Source of the DNA: Enterococcus malodoratus ATCC 43197
GTDB taxonomy: Bacteria; Bacillota; Bacilli; Lactobacillales; Enterococcaceae
Direction: 5' to 3'
Assembly: GCF_000407185.1 (NCBI RefSeq)
Contig: NZ_KE136481.1
Coordinates: forward strand, 1,836,136 to 1,900,135
Length of the DNA stretch: 64,000 nt
Part shown: positions 8,931-17,226 of the stretch, in pieces
Layout: each line of letters opens with the position of its first letter
Numbering within the stretch: position 1 is the first letter of the stretch
Translations under genes and position numbers: made by a program
Notes under the pieces: model-generated
What the model was told of the DNA's origin: nothing
Seen by the model: the letters and a program-made list of their open reading frames with translations, nothing else
The model's database searches: none

Positions 8931-9675
8931 ATTCCGTCATATTTCCACGAAAACGCAAGGGCAGATGATTCCGCTGCGCTTTATAATTCGCCCGCTCATC
9001 AATCGTTACTGCCCGTAAGAAGGTTTTCCATTGCTGGCGAATCTCCTGTTCATCACTCGCCTCCGCAAACTCTGGACAGCTGGTATTTTCCATTAAATGA
9101 ATGTCGCCATGATCAATGATCCCCAGCAGCTCATGGGTCTCGTCATAAATCATGATTTTTTCCTGCGGGTAACGTTCCGCAAAATGTGGACAAAGATACG
9201 GCATTACATAATGCTTCGGGTTAATCTTGCTGAACAAGACATCTCCGACATACTCAAAGCGGACAAACCCCGTCAATGCATGATTCTCTCCCAACATTGT
9301 TCGAATACTTTTCCGCAGGGCTAAAATCGATGGATGCCCTAAATGATTTTCCAGCAAATCCTTTGTCTGCAAAGCGATCTCGATAGCATCCAGCAAATAG
9401 CGTTCTTTACCTTCAAGGGTCGCGTAGAAACCATTTTGGATGAACAAAAAGTTTTCCGGCCGCAGCCGTTGGCGCAAGCGATGATAAATTTTCTCACCCC
9501 GCCTCGGATCGGTCGTGACCCATTCGGACAAAAATAAACTTTCCACTGCTGTTTCTGGTGATAGGATCAATGCCGGAAACTTTTTTTCGCGGAAGCTGCG
9601 ATCCACGATCGTCATAAATCCTAAAAAGCTGCCATCATATTCCCAATGCTCTGCTGATTCTTGCATCATCCTCAC
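8920..9675 (-). CDS. TIGR03915-family putative DNA repair protein
   Basis: A 251-residue protein of the family that always pairs with the TIGR03916 radical-SAM protein (elsewhere also fused to a uracil-DNA glycosylase domain). Recognisable pieces are YDGSFLGFMTIVDRSF at the N-terminus, a central FVRFEYVGDVLFSKINP segment, HYVMPYLCPHFAERYP, and a final LPLRFRGNMTEF. The reaction is unknown; a role in repair or modification of damaged bases is inferred from its partner and from a LexA-type box upstream of the operon. It overlaps the upstream gene by 4 bases. The start is uncertain between GTG 9675 and ATG codons at 9669/9666 behind AGGTGAGG. Confidence 0.8.
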   Translation of the reverse strand: MRMMQESAEHWEYDGSFLGFMTIVDRSFREKKFPALILSPETAVESLFLSEWVTTDPRRGEKIYHRLRQRLRPENFLFIQNGFYATLEGKERYLLDAIEIALQTKDLLENHLGHPSILALRKSIRTMLGENHALTGFVRFEYVGDVLFSKINPKHYVMPYLCPHFAERYPQEKIMIYDETHELLGIIDHGDIHLMENTSCPEFAEASDEQEIRQQWKTFLRAVTIDERANYKAQRNHLPLRFRGNMTEFKA

Positions 9676-10967
9676 CTACTCTTCGCATGTTCAAACCGTT
9701 CCACATCAAATAATGACAATTGCTCACTCGTTGATTGCGTGTTGTGCTTTTTCAATACTTCATATTGCTTTGAAGAGATCAATGACGTAATGATCCATTC
9801 AGGATCTTTGATCAAACCCGCGGGTGTCTCATGATTACACGCAATAAAATATTGCGCCCGTTTGATGACGATTCCTAATTTTTTCAGATCGGTCAGATGC
9901 AGTCGATAATACTTGCGGGCTTTTACGATATTTTGTGCACTCTTTGGGCCAATCCCCGGTACTCGCAGTAATTGATCATAAGGCGCGGTCTGCACATCTA
10001 CGGGGAAGCGTTGATAGTTTTGCACCGCCCAATTGGCTTTGGGATCAAGATAGAGATTGAAATTCGGCTTATCCTCAGACAAAATTTCATCGGCACTGAA
10101 CTTGTAATAGCGCAGCAGCCAATCCGCCTGATACAAACGGTGTTCCCGCAGCAATGGCGGTTCAGTCGTGACCGCTGGCAATAAATTGTCTTGATTGACG
10201 GGGATATAGGCCGAATAGTACACCCGCTTCAACTGATATTTTTGATACAAATTCTCCGAAATCTTCACGATCGAGCGATCACTCTCAGGACTGGCCCCGA
10301 TAATCATCTGTGTTGACTGCCCAGCTGGCACAAAACTTGGTCCGCGCCGAACCGCTGGTAAAAATTCCTGTTCTTTTTTTACCGTCGTGATCTGCTTCAT
10401 GGGTTTATATAAGTCAAACGGATCTTTATCCGGAGCCAGCAATTTCAAACTTTCGCGGGAAGGCAGTTCGACATTGACGCTCATCCGATCTGCCAGAAAG
10501 CCTAATTGTTCGATCAGCTTTTCATCCGCGCCGGGAATCGCCTTGACGTGGATATACCCGCGAAAACCTTTTTCTTCGCGTAAAATTTTCAAAGTTTTAA
10601 TCAAGAGTTCGCAAGTGTAGTCCGAGTTTTTGATAATCGCAGAACTCAAGAATAAACCTTCGATGTAATTACGCATGTAAAAATCCATCGTTAAATCCGC
10701 CACTTCCTGCGGCGTGAAGGTCGCTCGTGGAATGGCATTTGATTTTCGATTGATGCAGTAATGACAATCAAAAATGCAGGCATTGGTAAACAGCAGCTTC
10801 AATAACGATACACAGCGGCCATCCGGTGTGAACGAATGACAAATTCCTGAAAGCTGGGTACTGCCGACTGTTCCTGGCCGCGTATTATTTTCGACACCGC
10901 TGCTGGAACAGGAAACATCATATTTCGCAGATTCAGCTAAAATCTCTATTTTTCTCTCCAGTTCCAT
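9672..10967 (-). CDS. Putative DNA modification/repair radical SAM protein (TIGR03916)
   Basis: A 431-residue radical-SAM enzyme, distantly related to spore photoproduct lyase. The [4Fe-4S] ligand motif is CIFDCHYC (C-x3-C-x2-C) near residue 64. It is preceded by CHSFTPDGRCVSLLKLL and followed by a TIM-barrel-like region (FLSSAIIKNSDYT, GYIHVKAIPGA). A C-terminal helix-hairpin-helix DNA-binding motif LLRVPGIGPKSAQNIVKARK supports action on DNA. The substrate lesion is not established for the family. It is the first gene of a two-gene unit with the TIGR03915 partner. The promoter carries a LexA-type operator, so SOS induction is expected. The start ATG follows AGGAGGATG. Confidence 0.88.
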   Translation of the reverse strand: MELERKIEILAESAKYDVSCSSSGVENNTRPGTVGSTQLSGICHSFTPDGRCVSLLKLLFTNACIFDCHYCINRKSNAIPRATFTPQEVADLTMDFYMRNYIEGLFLSSAIIKNSDYTCELLIKTLKILREEKGFRGYIHVKAIPGADEKLIEQLGFLADRMSVNVELPSRESLKLLAPDKDPFDLYKPMKQITTVKKEQEFLPAVRRGPSFVPAGQSTQMIIGASPESDRSIVKISENLYQKYQLKRVYYSAYIPVNQDNLLPAVTTEPPLLREHRLYQADWLLRYYKFSADEILSEDKPNFNLYLDPKANWAVQNYQRFPVDVQTAPYDQLLRVPGIGPKSAQNIVKARKYYRLHLTDLKKLGIVIKRAQYFIACNHETPAGLIKDPEWIITSLISSKQYEVLKKHNTQSTSEQLSLFDVERFEHAKSR

Positions 10968-10987
10968 CGAAAAACATCCTCCTTATA

Positions 10988-11031
10988 CGAACGTATGTTC
11001 TTATTTAACCAAAAAAAAGCAGACTTGTCAA
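10988..11031 (-). promoter_or_regulatory. Promoter with LexA (SOS) box for the radical-SAM repair operon
   Basis: Minus-strand -35 TTGACA (11031-11026), 17-bp spacer, and -10 TTAAAT (11008-11003). Immediately downstream, at 11001-10988, is AGAACATACGTTCG. On the plus strand this reads CGAACGTATGTTCT, which matches the Gram-positive LexA consensus CGAACRNRYGTTYC at 13 of 14 positions. Bound LexA would cover the transcription start. Confidence 0.85.
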
Positions 11032-11081
11032 AAAAGAATTTGATAGATACTCCTAAAGACGGATGAAGGCCGCGCTGGATT

Positions 11082-11090
11082 TGCTATAAT
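11082..11090 (+). promoter_or_regulatory. Extended -10 promoter of the zinc-ribbon gene
   Basis: TGCTATAAT is a perfect extended -10 element. It lies 14 bases before the AAGGAG ribosome binding site of the next plus-strand gene. No strong -35 is seen. Confidence 0.65.
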
Positions 11091-11117
11091 TTAAGACATC
11101 AAAGGAGTGTGAAAAAG

Positions 11118-11333
11118 ATGGAAAGGAAACAATATGTTTGTGATAAATGCGGGTCGCAGCATTATACGTCCGATCAGTTTCAAGCAACGGGTGGAAATTT
11201 TTCAAAGATTTTCGACATTCAAAACAAAAAATTTACCACGATCAGCTGTAAGCAGTGCGGGTATACAGAACTTTATCGCAGCGAAACCTCTGATGGTTGG
11301 AATATTCTTGACTTCCTCATGGGTGGAGGATAA
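11118..11333 (+). CDS. Small zinc-ribbon nucleic-acid-binding protein
   Basis: A 71-residue protein built around two CxxC pairs, YVCDKCGSQHY and ISCKQCGYTELY, spaced about 35 residues apart, forming one zinc ribbon. The C-terminal helix WNILDFLMGGG is the usual ending of the COG3478-type family of predicted nucleic-acid-binding zinc ribbons. No enzymatic role is known. The ATG at 11118 is preferred over the GTG at 11109 because AAAGGAG lies 8-10 bases before it. It is monocistronic, with its own promoter and a shared terminator. Confidence 0.85.
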   Translation: MERKQYVCDKCGSQHYTSDQFQATGGNFSKIFDIQNKKFTTISCKQCGYTELYRSETSDGWNILDFLMGGG

Positions 11334-11335
11334 AT

Positions 11336-11362
11336 AAAAAAAGCGGCAGTCGCCGCTTTTTT
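11336..11362. terminator. Bidirectional terminator
   Basis: AAAAAAGCGGC-AGTC-GCCGCTTTTTT gives runs of T on both strands. It sits between the convergent zinc-ribbon and C39-like genes. Confidence 0.9.
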
Positions 11363-11375
11363 ATTTTGCGCTCGC

Positions 11376-12704
11376 TTATCGAACGACCACCGCATATTTT
11401 CTTGCGTTATAGATATTTTCAAAAGTCGTACGACTCAACCAATAAGAACCGCTGATCGGGTCAGAGACGTGGACTTGATTTCCAGCCTTGTTGAAACCAT
11501 CTAAAGTAACCGCATGATTGTTGTTCGCAGCAACACCAAAGTTCCAATTTCCCCAACGAATCGGTTGGAAATTGATCGTTACCCATGCAACGACTGGATT
11601 GCCGTTTTTCACTTCATTGATCAAGGTGTTCATTGAGCTGCCGGAAATATTTTGCACATTGCCGTATTTTTGTCCCCAACTGGTCAAGGGAGCTGGATAG
11701 ATGGCCGAATAAGTATAAGAATTTTCCACAAACGGCGAACCGACAAAACCGCTATTCGGATTGCCGTTCGTTGATTTCGGAATAGTGTTTAGGAAGGAGC
11801 GCAGACTCCAATTCGTCAGCTTGCCTTTGTATTGCAGGGCTTGCAGCAACGAAGCCCCTTCGCAGCCGCTTGGTGCGCCAAGCGCATATTGATTATAATT
11901 GCGCACACCTAATAAACGATAATCCTCATAGCTTTGTTCCCCGCTGCCAACCGCATACCAAGCAATTCCTTCATACCGCCAGCCGGCTTTCTTCAACTGA
12001 TCGCGTTCAGCGGTAATCGGCGTGTAGTGATGCGACCCGGCCTTAGCATTCGGATTATATAACCGATACAACGGCGTACCTGAGCTTGGGGAATACCAAG
12101 ATATCCCTTCATCCCGCCAACCAACTTTTTTCAGCTGGTCCCGTTCACCAGCATTCAATGTATAGTGATGGTCACCCGCATTCGGGTTGTACAAACGGTA
12201 AACAGGACTTCCACCAGTAGGAGCCTGCCAGCCAATTCCCTCATAGCGCCAACCGACAGAACGCAGATGATCCCGTTCGCCAGTCGTCTTGGTGTAAAAA
12301 TGCTCCCCGCTATTCGGATTGTATAGACGATACATTGGAATTGACGCAACGGCCGCTCTTGAAGCGCGAGCATTTCCTTGTCTCAGCTCTTCCTTCGGTG
12401 CTTGAGTCGCATCCGCTTCTGCCTGTCCTTCCTTGACTGGCGGTTCTAATGTGACAACCTCGCCATTTACAACTGCTGTTTGCGGCTGGGTATCCGCCTC
12501 TGCAGTTGGAACGGCCTCCGATTGCGGCGCTTCAGCTAGAGCGATACCAGTTTTTGAAGAATCACTTTCTGAAGAACCACTATCCATAGTAGAACTATTC
12601 GACGTTACAGCGGAGCTTTGCAGCTCCTCCTCCGCCTGAACCGCCGCTGGGGCCACAAACGCTGAAAGAGTTACAAAACAAACCAACAAGACACTTTTTT
12701 TCAT
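11376..12704 (-). CDS. Secreted C39-like peptidase with three DUF5648-type repeats
   Basis: A 442-residue exported protein. A signal peptide (residues 1-24, ending APAAVQAEE) is followed by an acidic Ser/Glu-rich linker to about residue 115. Three imperfect repeats of about 46 residues follow; each starts YRLYNPN, contains HYT or HFYT and GERDQLKKVGW, and ends IxW. A C-terminal Peptidase_C39_2-type domain from about residue 265 has the expected catalytic Cys (APSGCEGAS), His (NNNHAVTLDGF) and Asp (HVSDPISG). The repeats are a family seen on Gram-positive surface hydrolases and are thought to bind wall or glycan. The physiological substrate is unknown. There is no LPXTG or SH3 anchor. The start has AAAGGAA upstream. 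Confidence 0.85.
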   Translation of the reverse strand: MKKSVLLVCFVTLSAFVAPAAVQAEEELQSSAVTSNSSTMDSGSSESDSSKTGIALAEAPQSEAVPTAEADTQPQTAVVNGEVVTLEPPVKEGQAEADATQAPKEELRQGNARASRAAVASIPMYRLYNPNSGEHFYTKTTGERDHLRSVGWRYEGIGWQAPTGGSPVYRLYNPNAGDHHYTLNAGERDQLKKVGWRDEGISWYSPSSGTPLYRLYNPNAKAGSHHYTPITAERDQLKKAGWRYEGIAWYAVGSGEQSYEDYRLLGVRNYNQYALGAPSGCEGASLLQALQYKGKLTNWSLRSFLNTIPKSTNGNPNSGFVGSPFVENSYTYSAIYPAPLTSWGQKYGNVQNISGSSMNTLINEVKNGNPVVAWVTINFQPIRWGNWNFGVAANNNHAVTLDGFNKAGNQVHVSDPISGSYWLSRTTFENIYNARKYAVVVR

Positions 12705-12821
12705 CCAAACATTCCTTTCTGAATTTCCTTAAAATAAGATAACGTTTTTTCATTGTACCGATTCTTATATTGTACGTGCTGGCTCTAGTTAAGTCTTCAA
12801 TTTAGCTTGTTCAGCGATCTA

Positions 12822-12870
12822 TAAAAAAACTCGTTAAGTATTCGCAGAAGTTCACGAACACTTAACGAGC
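12822..12870 (-). terminator. Terminator of the glycosyltransferase unit
   Basis: Minus-strand 10-bp stem CTCGTTAAGT / ACTTAACGAG with an internal loop, followed by TTTTTTT. Confidence 0.85.
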
Positions 12871-12883
12871 AATGCTTCTTCAA

Positions 12884-14188
12884 TTATTTACTGATCGATA
12901 CCCGTGTCGGGCTGACCCATGTTCCTGTGCCGAAGCCTAAAATCGTTTTGACTGCTGGAACAAATGTCGTGGCGATCGTCAGAGCATTCATCATCCAATA
13001 GATCAGCATGTAAAACGGCGCAAAAATCAGGTATTTGAATTTTCGACCGTCATCGTCAATGATCAAAGCCGCCGCCACCTGCAGAAAGCCGGCCAGCATC
13101 TCAAAGTTTATGAAGATGAAGGAGAGCGCCAGCATGTGAAAAATGCGTTGGTAGTCCCCAATGAAAACCGATTGGAGCAGCGTTCCCACAAAAAAGGCTA
13201 AGAACACCCAATAGTACAAACTCCACAAAATACTGAAGGTCTGATCAGCAAACAGCAGCAATTGTTCAAAATACTTGATTGGATGAACCAGTACATTTTT
13301 CATGTTCGTCAACCAAACTTCAGTGCCGCCTTTGGCCCAGCGTTTTCGTTGGAGATACAGCATCTTTAACGTATTAGGAACTGCCATAAAGAACATGATG
13401 TCCGGTGCAAACGTCGGAATCCAGCCGTTTAATTGCTGATCCCATGCGATACTGATGTCTTCAGTCGCACGGTCTTGCCGGAACAAGCCGACATCGATCA
13501 ACGCATCTTTTCGATACATCGTATTCGCACCGCTGTAGGCGTACATCGTACCTAACGTCCCCAATTGGCCCCGTTTGATCACACCGACGATACTGGAAAA
13601 CTCCACAGTTTGCGCCTTCTCAATGATTTTCGAACGATTTTGAACGTCCATATTGCCAGTGACCGCCGCTGTATTCTGATCGGCCTCGGTCATAAAATAG
13701 TTCATATATTTCCAAAGAGCATCTGCTTCTGGAATCGTATCTGCATCGTTGCTTAATATGTATTCACCTTTAGCAAACCCAATACCGATATTAAACGCGT
13801 GAGCCTTGCCTTTATTTTTTTCAATCCGCAAAACACGTAAGCGCGGATATTTTTCTTGCAGGCGGGTCAAAATTTCTGGTGTTTGATCCGTTGAGCCGTC
13901 GTCTGTAACTAGCACCTCGTAATTATGATAGTTCAATTCATTAAGCAGATACTCTAAGGTGTCTTCGATCACGACTTCTTCATTATGAGCAGGCACCATG
14001 ATCGTTACAAAAGGCTCCTCAGCCTCGGAAATCTTCTCGAAGCTGAGCTTCTTATTATTAAACAAGAAGCGGTAAAACAGCACTTCAATCAACCAAACAA
14101 AAGCACCCAAAATGGGGTAGCTAACCAATATAAATAGCAAAACATTCACTACCGCACTTAAAATGGGATAGCCTGTATCAATCGTCAT
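12884..14188 (-). CDS. Processive family 2 glycosyltransferase (PgaC/IcaA-like)
   Basis: Membrane polysaccharide synthase of 434 residues. One or two N-terminal transmembrane segments precede a GT-A domain. The motifs of processive beta-glycosyltransferases are present: VPAHNEE, VTDDGSTDQTPE, SNDADTIPE, TEDISIAWDQQ and QRKRWAKGG (QxxRW). Several C-terminal membrane helices follow. The closest relatives I recognise make poly-beta-1,6-N-acetylglucosamine, but the polymer is not certain. I use the ATG at 14188 behind AGGAGACAG; longer in-frame readings overlap the upstream gene heavily. It overlaps that gene by 11 bases, indicating translational coupling. Confidence 0.85.
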   Translation of the reverse strand: MTIDTGYPILSAVVNVLLFILVSYPILGAFVWLIEVLFYRFLFNNKKLSFEKISEAEEPFVTIMVPAHNEEVVIEDTLEYLLNELNYHNYEVLVTDDGSTDQTPEILTRLQEKYPRLRVLRIEKNKGKAHAFNIGIGFAKGEYILSNDADTIPEADALWKYMNYFMTEADQNTAAVTGNMDVQNRSKIIEKAQTVEFSSIVGVIKRGQLGTLGTMYAYSGANTMYRKDALIDVGLFRQDRATEDISIAWDQQLNGWIPTFAPDIMFFMAVPNTLKMLYLQRKRWAKGGTEVWLTNMKNVLVHPIKYFEQLLLFADQTFSILWSLYYWVFLAFFVGTLLQSVFIGDYQRIFHMLALSFIFINFEMLAGFLQVAAALIIDDDGRKFKYLIFAPFYMLIYWMMNALTIATTFVPAVKTILGFGTGTWVSPTRVSISK

Positions 14189-14690
14189 GTTGTTCTGTCT
14201 CCTTGTAAAGTTCGCGAATCGTGGCATCATCAAAATTTTTATTTTCCGGCACAGAGTAATAGCGTGTGGCATGGCGCGTTTCTTTTGGTCCAAAACGTTC
14301 TGTATAAAATTCGTTCAACGCTGTTTTTCTCACTTGCAGCTCTTCGTCATCATAAAGTTGCTTTACCTTTTCGTGATGATTGATCCGATAGTTGTTATGC
14401 AGCGTCAAAAAAAGGATACCAACTGAAATAACCGCCAAAGAGACAAGAAACAAAAAACCGGTGTGATAATAGATCGCCTCGCCCGTGCGATCGTTCCAAA
14501 CGTGGTAAAACTTTGAATCATTTTTTAACAGCGTGGAAGAAACTGTCCAATAGATCGGGATAAATACGGCAATCCAGCCTACGATCGTCAATAAACCAAT
14601 ATAAAACTTGTTCCACCAATGACCCTTTTCAAAAAAATGATCACTAACAAAACGCTTCTCCTCTTCATGGCGATTCTCTTGGTCTTTCAC
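14178..14690 (-). CDS. Small two-TM membrane protein, candidate PgaD-like partner
   Basis: A 170-residue protein with a charged N-terminus (MKDQENRHEEEKRFVSDHFF). It has two transmembrane helices, at about residues 28-50 and 74-97, and a long hydrophilic C-terminus. The topology, the place directly before a processive glycosyltransferase and the 11-base overlap resemble the PgaD/IcaD accessory subunits needed for synthase activity. The sequence itself does not let me claim homology. It is probably the first gene of a two-gene operon. A start at 14690 is accepted; the upstream GAAAGAAGGGG is a usable ribosome binding site. Confidence 0.6.
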   Translation of the reverse strand: MKDQENRHEEEKRFVSDHFFEKGHWWNKFYIGLLTIVGWIAVFIPIYWTVSSTLLKNDSKFYHVWNDRTGEAIYYHTGFLFLVSLAVISVGILFLTLHNNYRINHHEKVKQLYDDEELQVRKTALNEFYTERFGPKETRHATRYYSVPENKNFDDATIRELYKETEQHDD

Positions 14691-14875
14691 AGGTACCCCT
14701 TCTTTCCTCCACCATTATGACTCCGTTTTCTGAAAACACAACATTTTTGCTTTCATAAATTAAGTGTCCTTTATTTTTTACGGATGCGTAACCAAAGGTA
14801 ACCATTTCCGTCGCAAATAGTTGGTTCTCATTTTTATTTAAGTACGCTAAAGTGTAATCAAGGAGGATGAAAAGT

Positions 14876-15343
14876 ATGAATAATCAGAATAATCCGATCG
14901 CGAACAATTTGCGGTCATTAAGAAATCGAAATAATTGGTCGCTAGAGTATGTGGCAGAACGGTTGGAGGTATCACGTCAAGCAGTCGCTAAATGGGAGAA
15001 TGGGGATTCTCTGCCGGATGTCTTAAAATGTGACGCTTTAGCTAGTCTCTACGATGTTACTTTGACCGATTTGATCCATCACAATCAAGAAGACAACGGC
15101 CTGCCCATTGGACCGGCCGGCAAACATATCTTTGGGACCGTTCCAGTCGGAGCCCGCGGGCAAATTGTTTTACCAAAAAAAGCCCGGGATACGCTCAATA
15201 TCCAACCTGGAGATACATTGGTCGTCTTAGGCGATACGAATCCAGCCACAGCCGGTCTGGCTTTGGTGGATAGTGAAAATTTCATGCGGATCACCGGACA
15301 TATGATGGATCAAATTTTTGAACCAAAGGAGGAATCCGAATGA
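14876..15343 (+). CDS. XRE-type regulator fused to an AbrB-like domain
   Basis: A 155-residue predicted DNA-binding protein combining two fold types. An N-terminal Cro/CI helix-turn-helix spans about residues 10-62 (LEYVAERLEVSRQAVAKWENG). A SpoVT/AbrB-type swapped-hairpin domain spans about 85-125 (GTVPVGARGQIVLPKKARDTLNIQPGD). It overlaps the following ABC ATPase gene by 4 bases (ATGA), so it probably controls that exporter and its own operon. The ATG at 14876 is preferred over the one at 14867 because AAGGAGG lies 9 bases upstream of it and abuts the earlier codon. Confidence 0.88.
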   Translation: MNNQNNPIANNLRSLRNRNNWSLEYVAERLEVSRQAVAKWENGDSLPDVLKCDALASLYDVTLTDLIHHNQEDNGLPIGPAGKHIFGTVPVGARGQIVLPKKARDTLNIQPGDTLVVLGDTNPATAGLALVDSENFMRITGHMMDQIFEPKEESE

Positions 15344-16086
15344 ATCTGCTGGAGGTAAAAGAACTCTCAAAAAACTACCCGACATTTACTTTGAAAAATG
15401 TCAGCTTTCAAGTACCTGAAGGGAAAATTATCGGTTTGATCGGCGTTAACGGCGCCGGTAAGACTACTATATTGAAAGCGCTGTTAAACTTAATTCCGAT
15501 TGATCAGGGCAGTGTGCTTATGTTTGAAAAAATATTTTTGGAAAATGAACTGTCTTGCAAACAAAAGACGGGTGTCGTTTTAGGCGGGATCGATTTCTAT
15601 AAAGAAAAGATAGTCAAAGATATCACCAAGGTCACCAAACAATTCTATGCGGATTGGGATGAAGCAGCTTATCAAAATTTTTTGAAGCTGTTCTCGCTAG
15701 ACCCTAATAAAAAAATCAAGGAACTTTCGGCTGGGATGCGAGTGAAATATTTGATTGCTTTAGCACTTTCCCATCAGGCCAAATTATTCATTTTTGATGA
15801 ACCAACCAGCGGGCTTGATCCGGTTTCCCGCGATGAACTGATCGAGATTTTCTTGCAGATCGTTAAAAATGGCGACAAAAGTATTTTATTCTCGACGCAC
15901 ATTACCTCTGATTTAGAAAAGTGTGCAGATTCGATCATTTATATCAAAGAGGGGGAACTGATCAAAGATGCTCCCAAGGACGTTTTTATTGAAGATTTTC
16001 AAAGATTGAAACGACCGGATGAAACGGGATCACTTAGTTTAGAAGACATCATGGTCCGAATGGAGGGGAAACAGTATGATTTCTAA
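15340..16086 (+). CDS. ABC transporter ATP-binding protein
   Basis: A 248-residue nucleotide-binding subunit. Walker A is GVNGAGKTTILKALL, at about residue 39-46. The signature is diverged (ELSAGMRVKYLIALAL), Walker B plus glutamate is LFIFDEPTSGLDP, and the H-loop is LFSTHITSD. The type is that of YtrB/BcrA-like drug, lipid or peptide exporters. It is the middle gene of a translationally coupled trio (regulator, ATPase, permease), with overlaps of 4 and 11 bases. Confidence 0.93.
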   Translation: MNLLEVKELSKNYPTFTLKNVSFQVPEGKIIGLIGVNGAGKTTILKALLNLIPIDQGSVLMFEKIFLENELSCKQKTGVVLGGIDFYKEKIVKDITKVTKQFYADWDEAAYQNFLKLFSLDPNKKIKELSAGMRVKYLIALALSHQAKLFIFDEPTSGLDPVSRDELIEIFLQIVKNGDKSILFSTHITSDLEKCADSIIYIKEGELIKDAPKDVFIEDFQRLKRPDETGSLSLEDIMVRMEGKQYDF

Positions 16087-16720
16087 TTTACTTTACAAAG
16101 AGCTTCGCTTAGCCGCACATCCCAATCTGTTTGTTTTTACTTTGATGGGGCCACTAGTTTTGATTCCCGGCTACCCTTATACGATGGTCTTTATCTTTGG
16201 ACTGATCGGAAACTTTATTAATCTGATGTACACCCGGGAAACGAACGACATTTATTATTCGACCCTGCTGCCGTTAAAAAGATCCGAAGTCGTTTTAAGT
16301 AAATGGCTGGTCTTGCTTGTCTCCCAAATGATGACGATCTTGATTTCGATTCCTTTTGCTTTTCTGCGGCTGCACCTTTCTTCTCGACCTAATCCCGTTG
16401 GCATCGAAGCCAACGTTGCCTTTTACGGCTTTGGCTTGATCATCTTTGCCTGCTTTAATTTTATCTTTCTAACGACTTATTTTCAGACTGCTTATAAGGT
16501 CGGGAGCTCTTTTTTAAAGGCGCTCGTTCCGGCAACTATTGTAGCGATGTTAGTCGAAGTCCTCGTGCATTTTCCGACACTAGCCTGGTTAGACAGTGTT
16601 GTCTTTGATCAGCAGATGCAGCAACTTCCTATTTTAGGAGCGGGGCTGCTGATCTATATTATTGCAATGTGGGCTACGTATAAGATCTCTGCCCGTAATT
16701 TTAGTCAGGTCAATCTATAA
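16076..16720 (+). CDS. ABC-2 type permease
   Basis: A 214-residue membrane subunit with about six hydrophobic helices. It begins MISNLLYKELRLAAHPNL, a pattern seen in ABC2_membrane_2 permeases that partner YtrB-like ATPases; the short extramembrane segment YTRETNDIYYSTLLPLKRSEV is also typical. Substrate unknown. It overlaps the ATPase gene by 11 bases and is followed by a strong terminator. Confidence 0.85.
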   Translation: MISNLLYKELRLAAHPNLFVFTLMGPLVLIPGYPYTMVFIFGLIGNFINLMYTRETNDIYYSTLLPLKRSEVVLSKWLVLLVSQMMTILISIPFAFLRLHLSSRPNPVGIEANVAFYGFGLIIFACFNFIFLTTYFQTAYKVGSSFLKALVPATIVAMLVEVLVHFPTLAWLDSVVFDQQMQQLPILGAGLLIYIIAMWATYKISARNFSQVNL

Positions 16721-16727
16721 TTGCATC

Positions 16728-16765
16728 AAAAAAAACGTTTTGATCTTCGCGATCAAAACGTTTTT
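16728..16765. terminator. Bidirectional terminator
   Basis: A 14-bp perfect stem, AAAACGTTTTGATC / GATCAAAACGTTTT, with a 5-base loop between convergent genes. Confidence 0.93.
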
Positions 16766-17081
16766 ACTTCTCGAAATAACCGGTCCAAGTCAGACCATCC
16801 TCATTTGCCTTTGCCCCAACAAATTCTTTCTGAGTAGATTTTCTAACCAATTTACCCTCACCAGTCAGATCATCTGTCAGTTCTTTGTGGCGCGAATATG
16901 TCACCTGCTCTAGCTCGTTCAGATCGCGATTCGTAAAAAAATCTTCACGATGTTCGACCTGCTCTGTTTGTGAAAAATCAGGTGTCGCCTTATCCTCGAC
17001 TGCCACGTCATCTTTTTGATTGAACCAAAAAAATAGAAACGCCGCTCCCAATACCGCCACCAGTGCCACTACTTTTTTCAT
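16764..17081 (-). CDS. Small membrane-anchored or exported protein of unknown function
   Basis: A 105-residue protein. The first 20 residues (KKVVALVAVLGAAFLFFWF) form a signal-anchor or signal peptide; no lipobox cysteine is present. The rest is hydrophilic and acidic, with a conserved-looking C-terminus (GLTWTGYFEK). I do not recognise a family. The ribosome binding site GGGAGG is 4-6 bases before ATG. A weak cre-like sequence (TGAAAACGTTTTTG) sits at 17128-17141 in its upstream region. Confidence 0.65.
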   Translation of the reverse strand: MKKVVALVAVLGAAFLFFWFNQKDDVAVEDKATPDFSQTEQVEHREDFFTNRDLNELEQVTYSRHKELTDDLTGEGKLVRKSTQKEFVGAKANEDGLTWTGYFEK

Positions 17082-17226
17082 TGCATCCTCCCCTGAAACA
17101 TCCTCTTACTTTTCAGTATGCCACAGTTGAAAACGTTTTTGAATGAAAAACTTAATGGTTTATAAAATAATTGTATGCATTTCGGTTATTTTCTAGTTAA
17201 TGATAAGGACAAAGTTGATAGTAGTC

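Noticed and set aside
17128-17141. cre-like sequence TGAAAACGTTTTTG
   Set aside because: It misses the final CA of the consensus (12 of 14), and no matching promoter could be placed, so it is only mentioned under the neighbouring gene.
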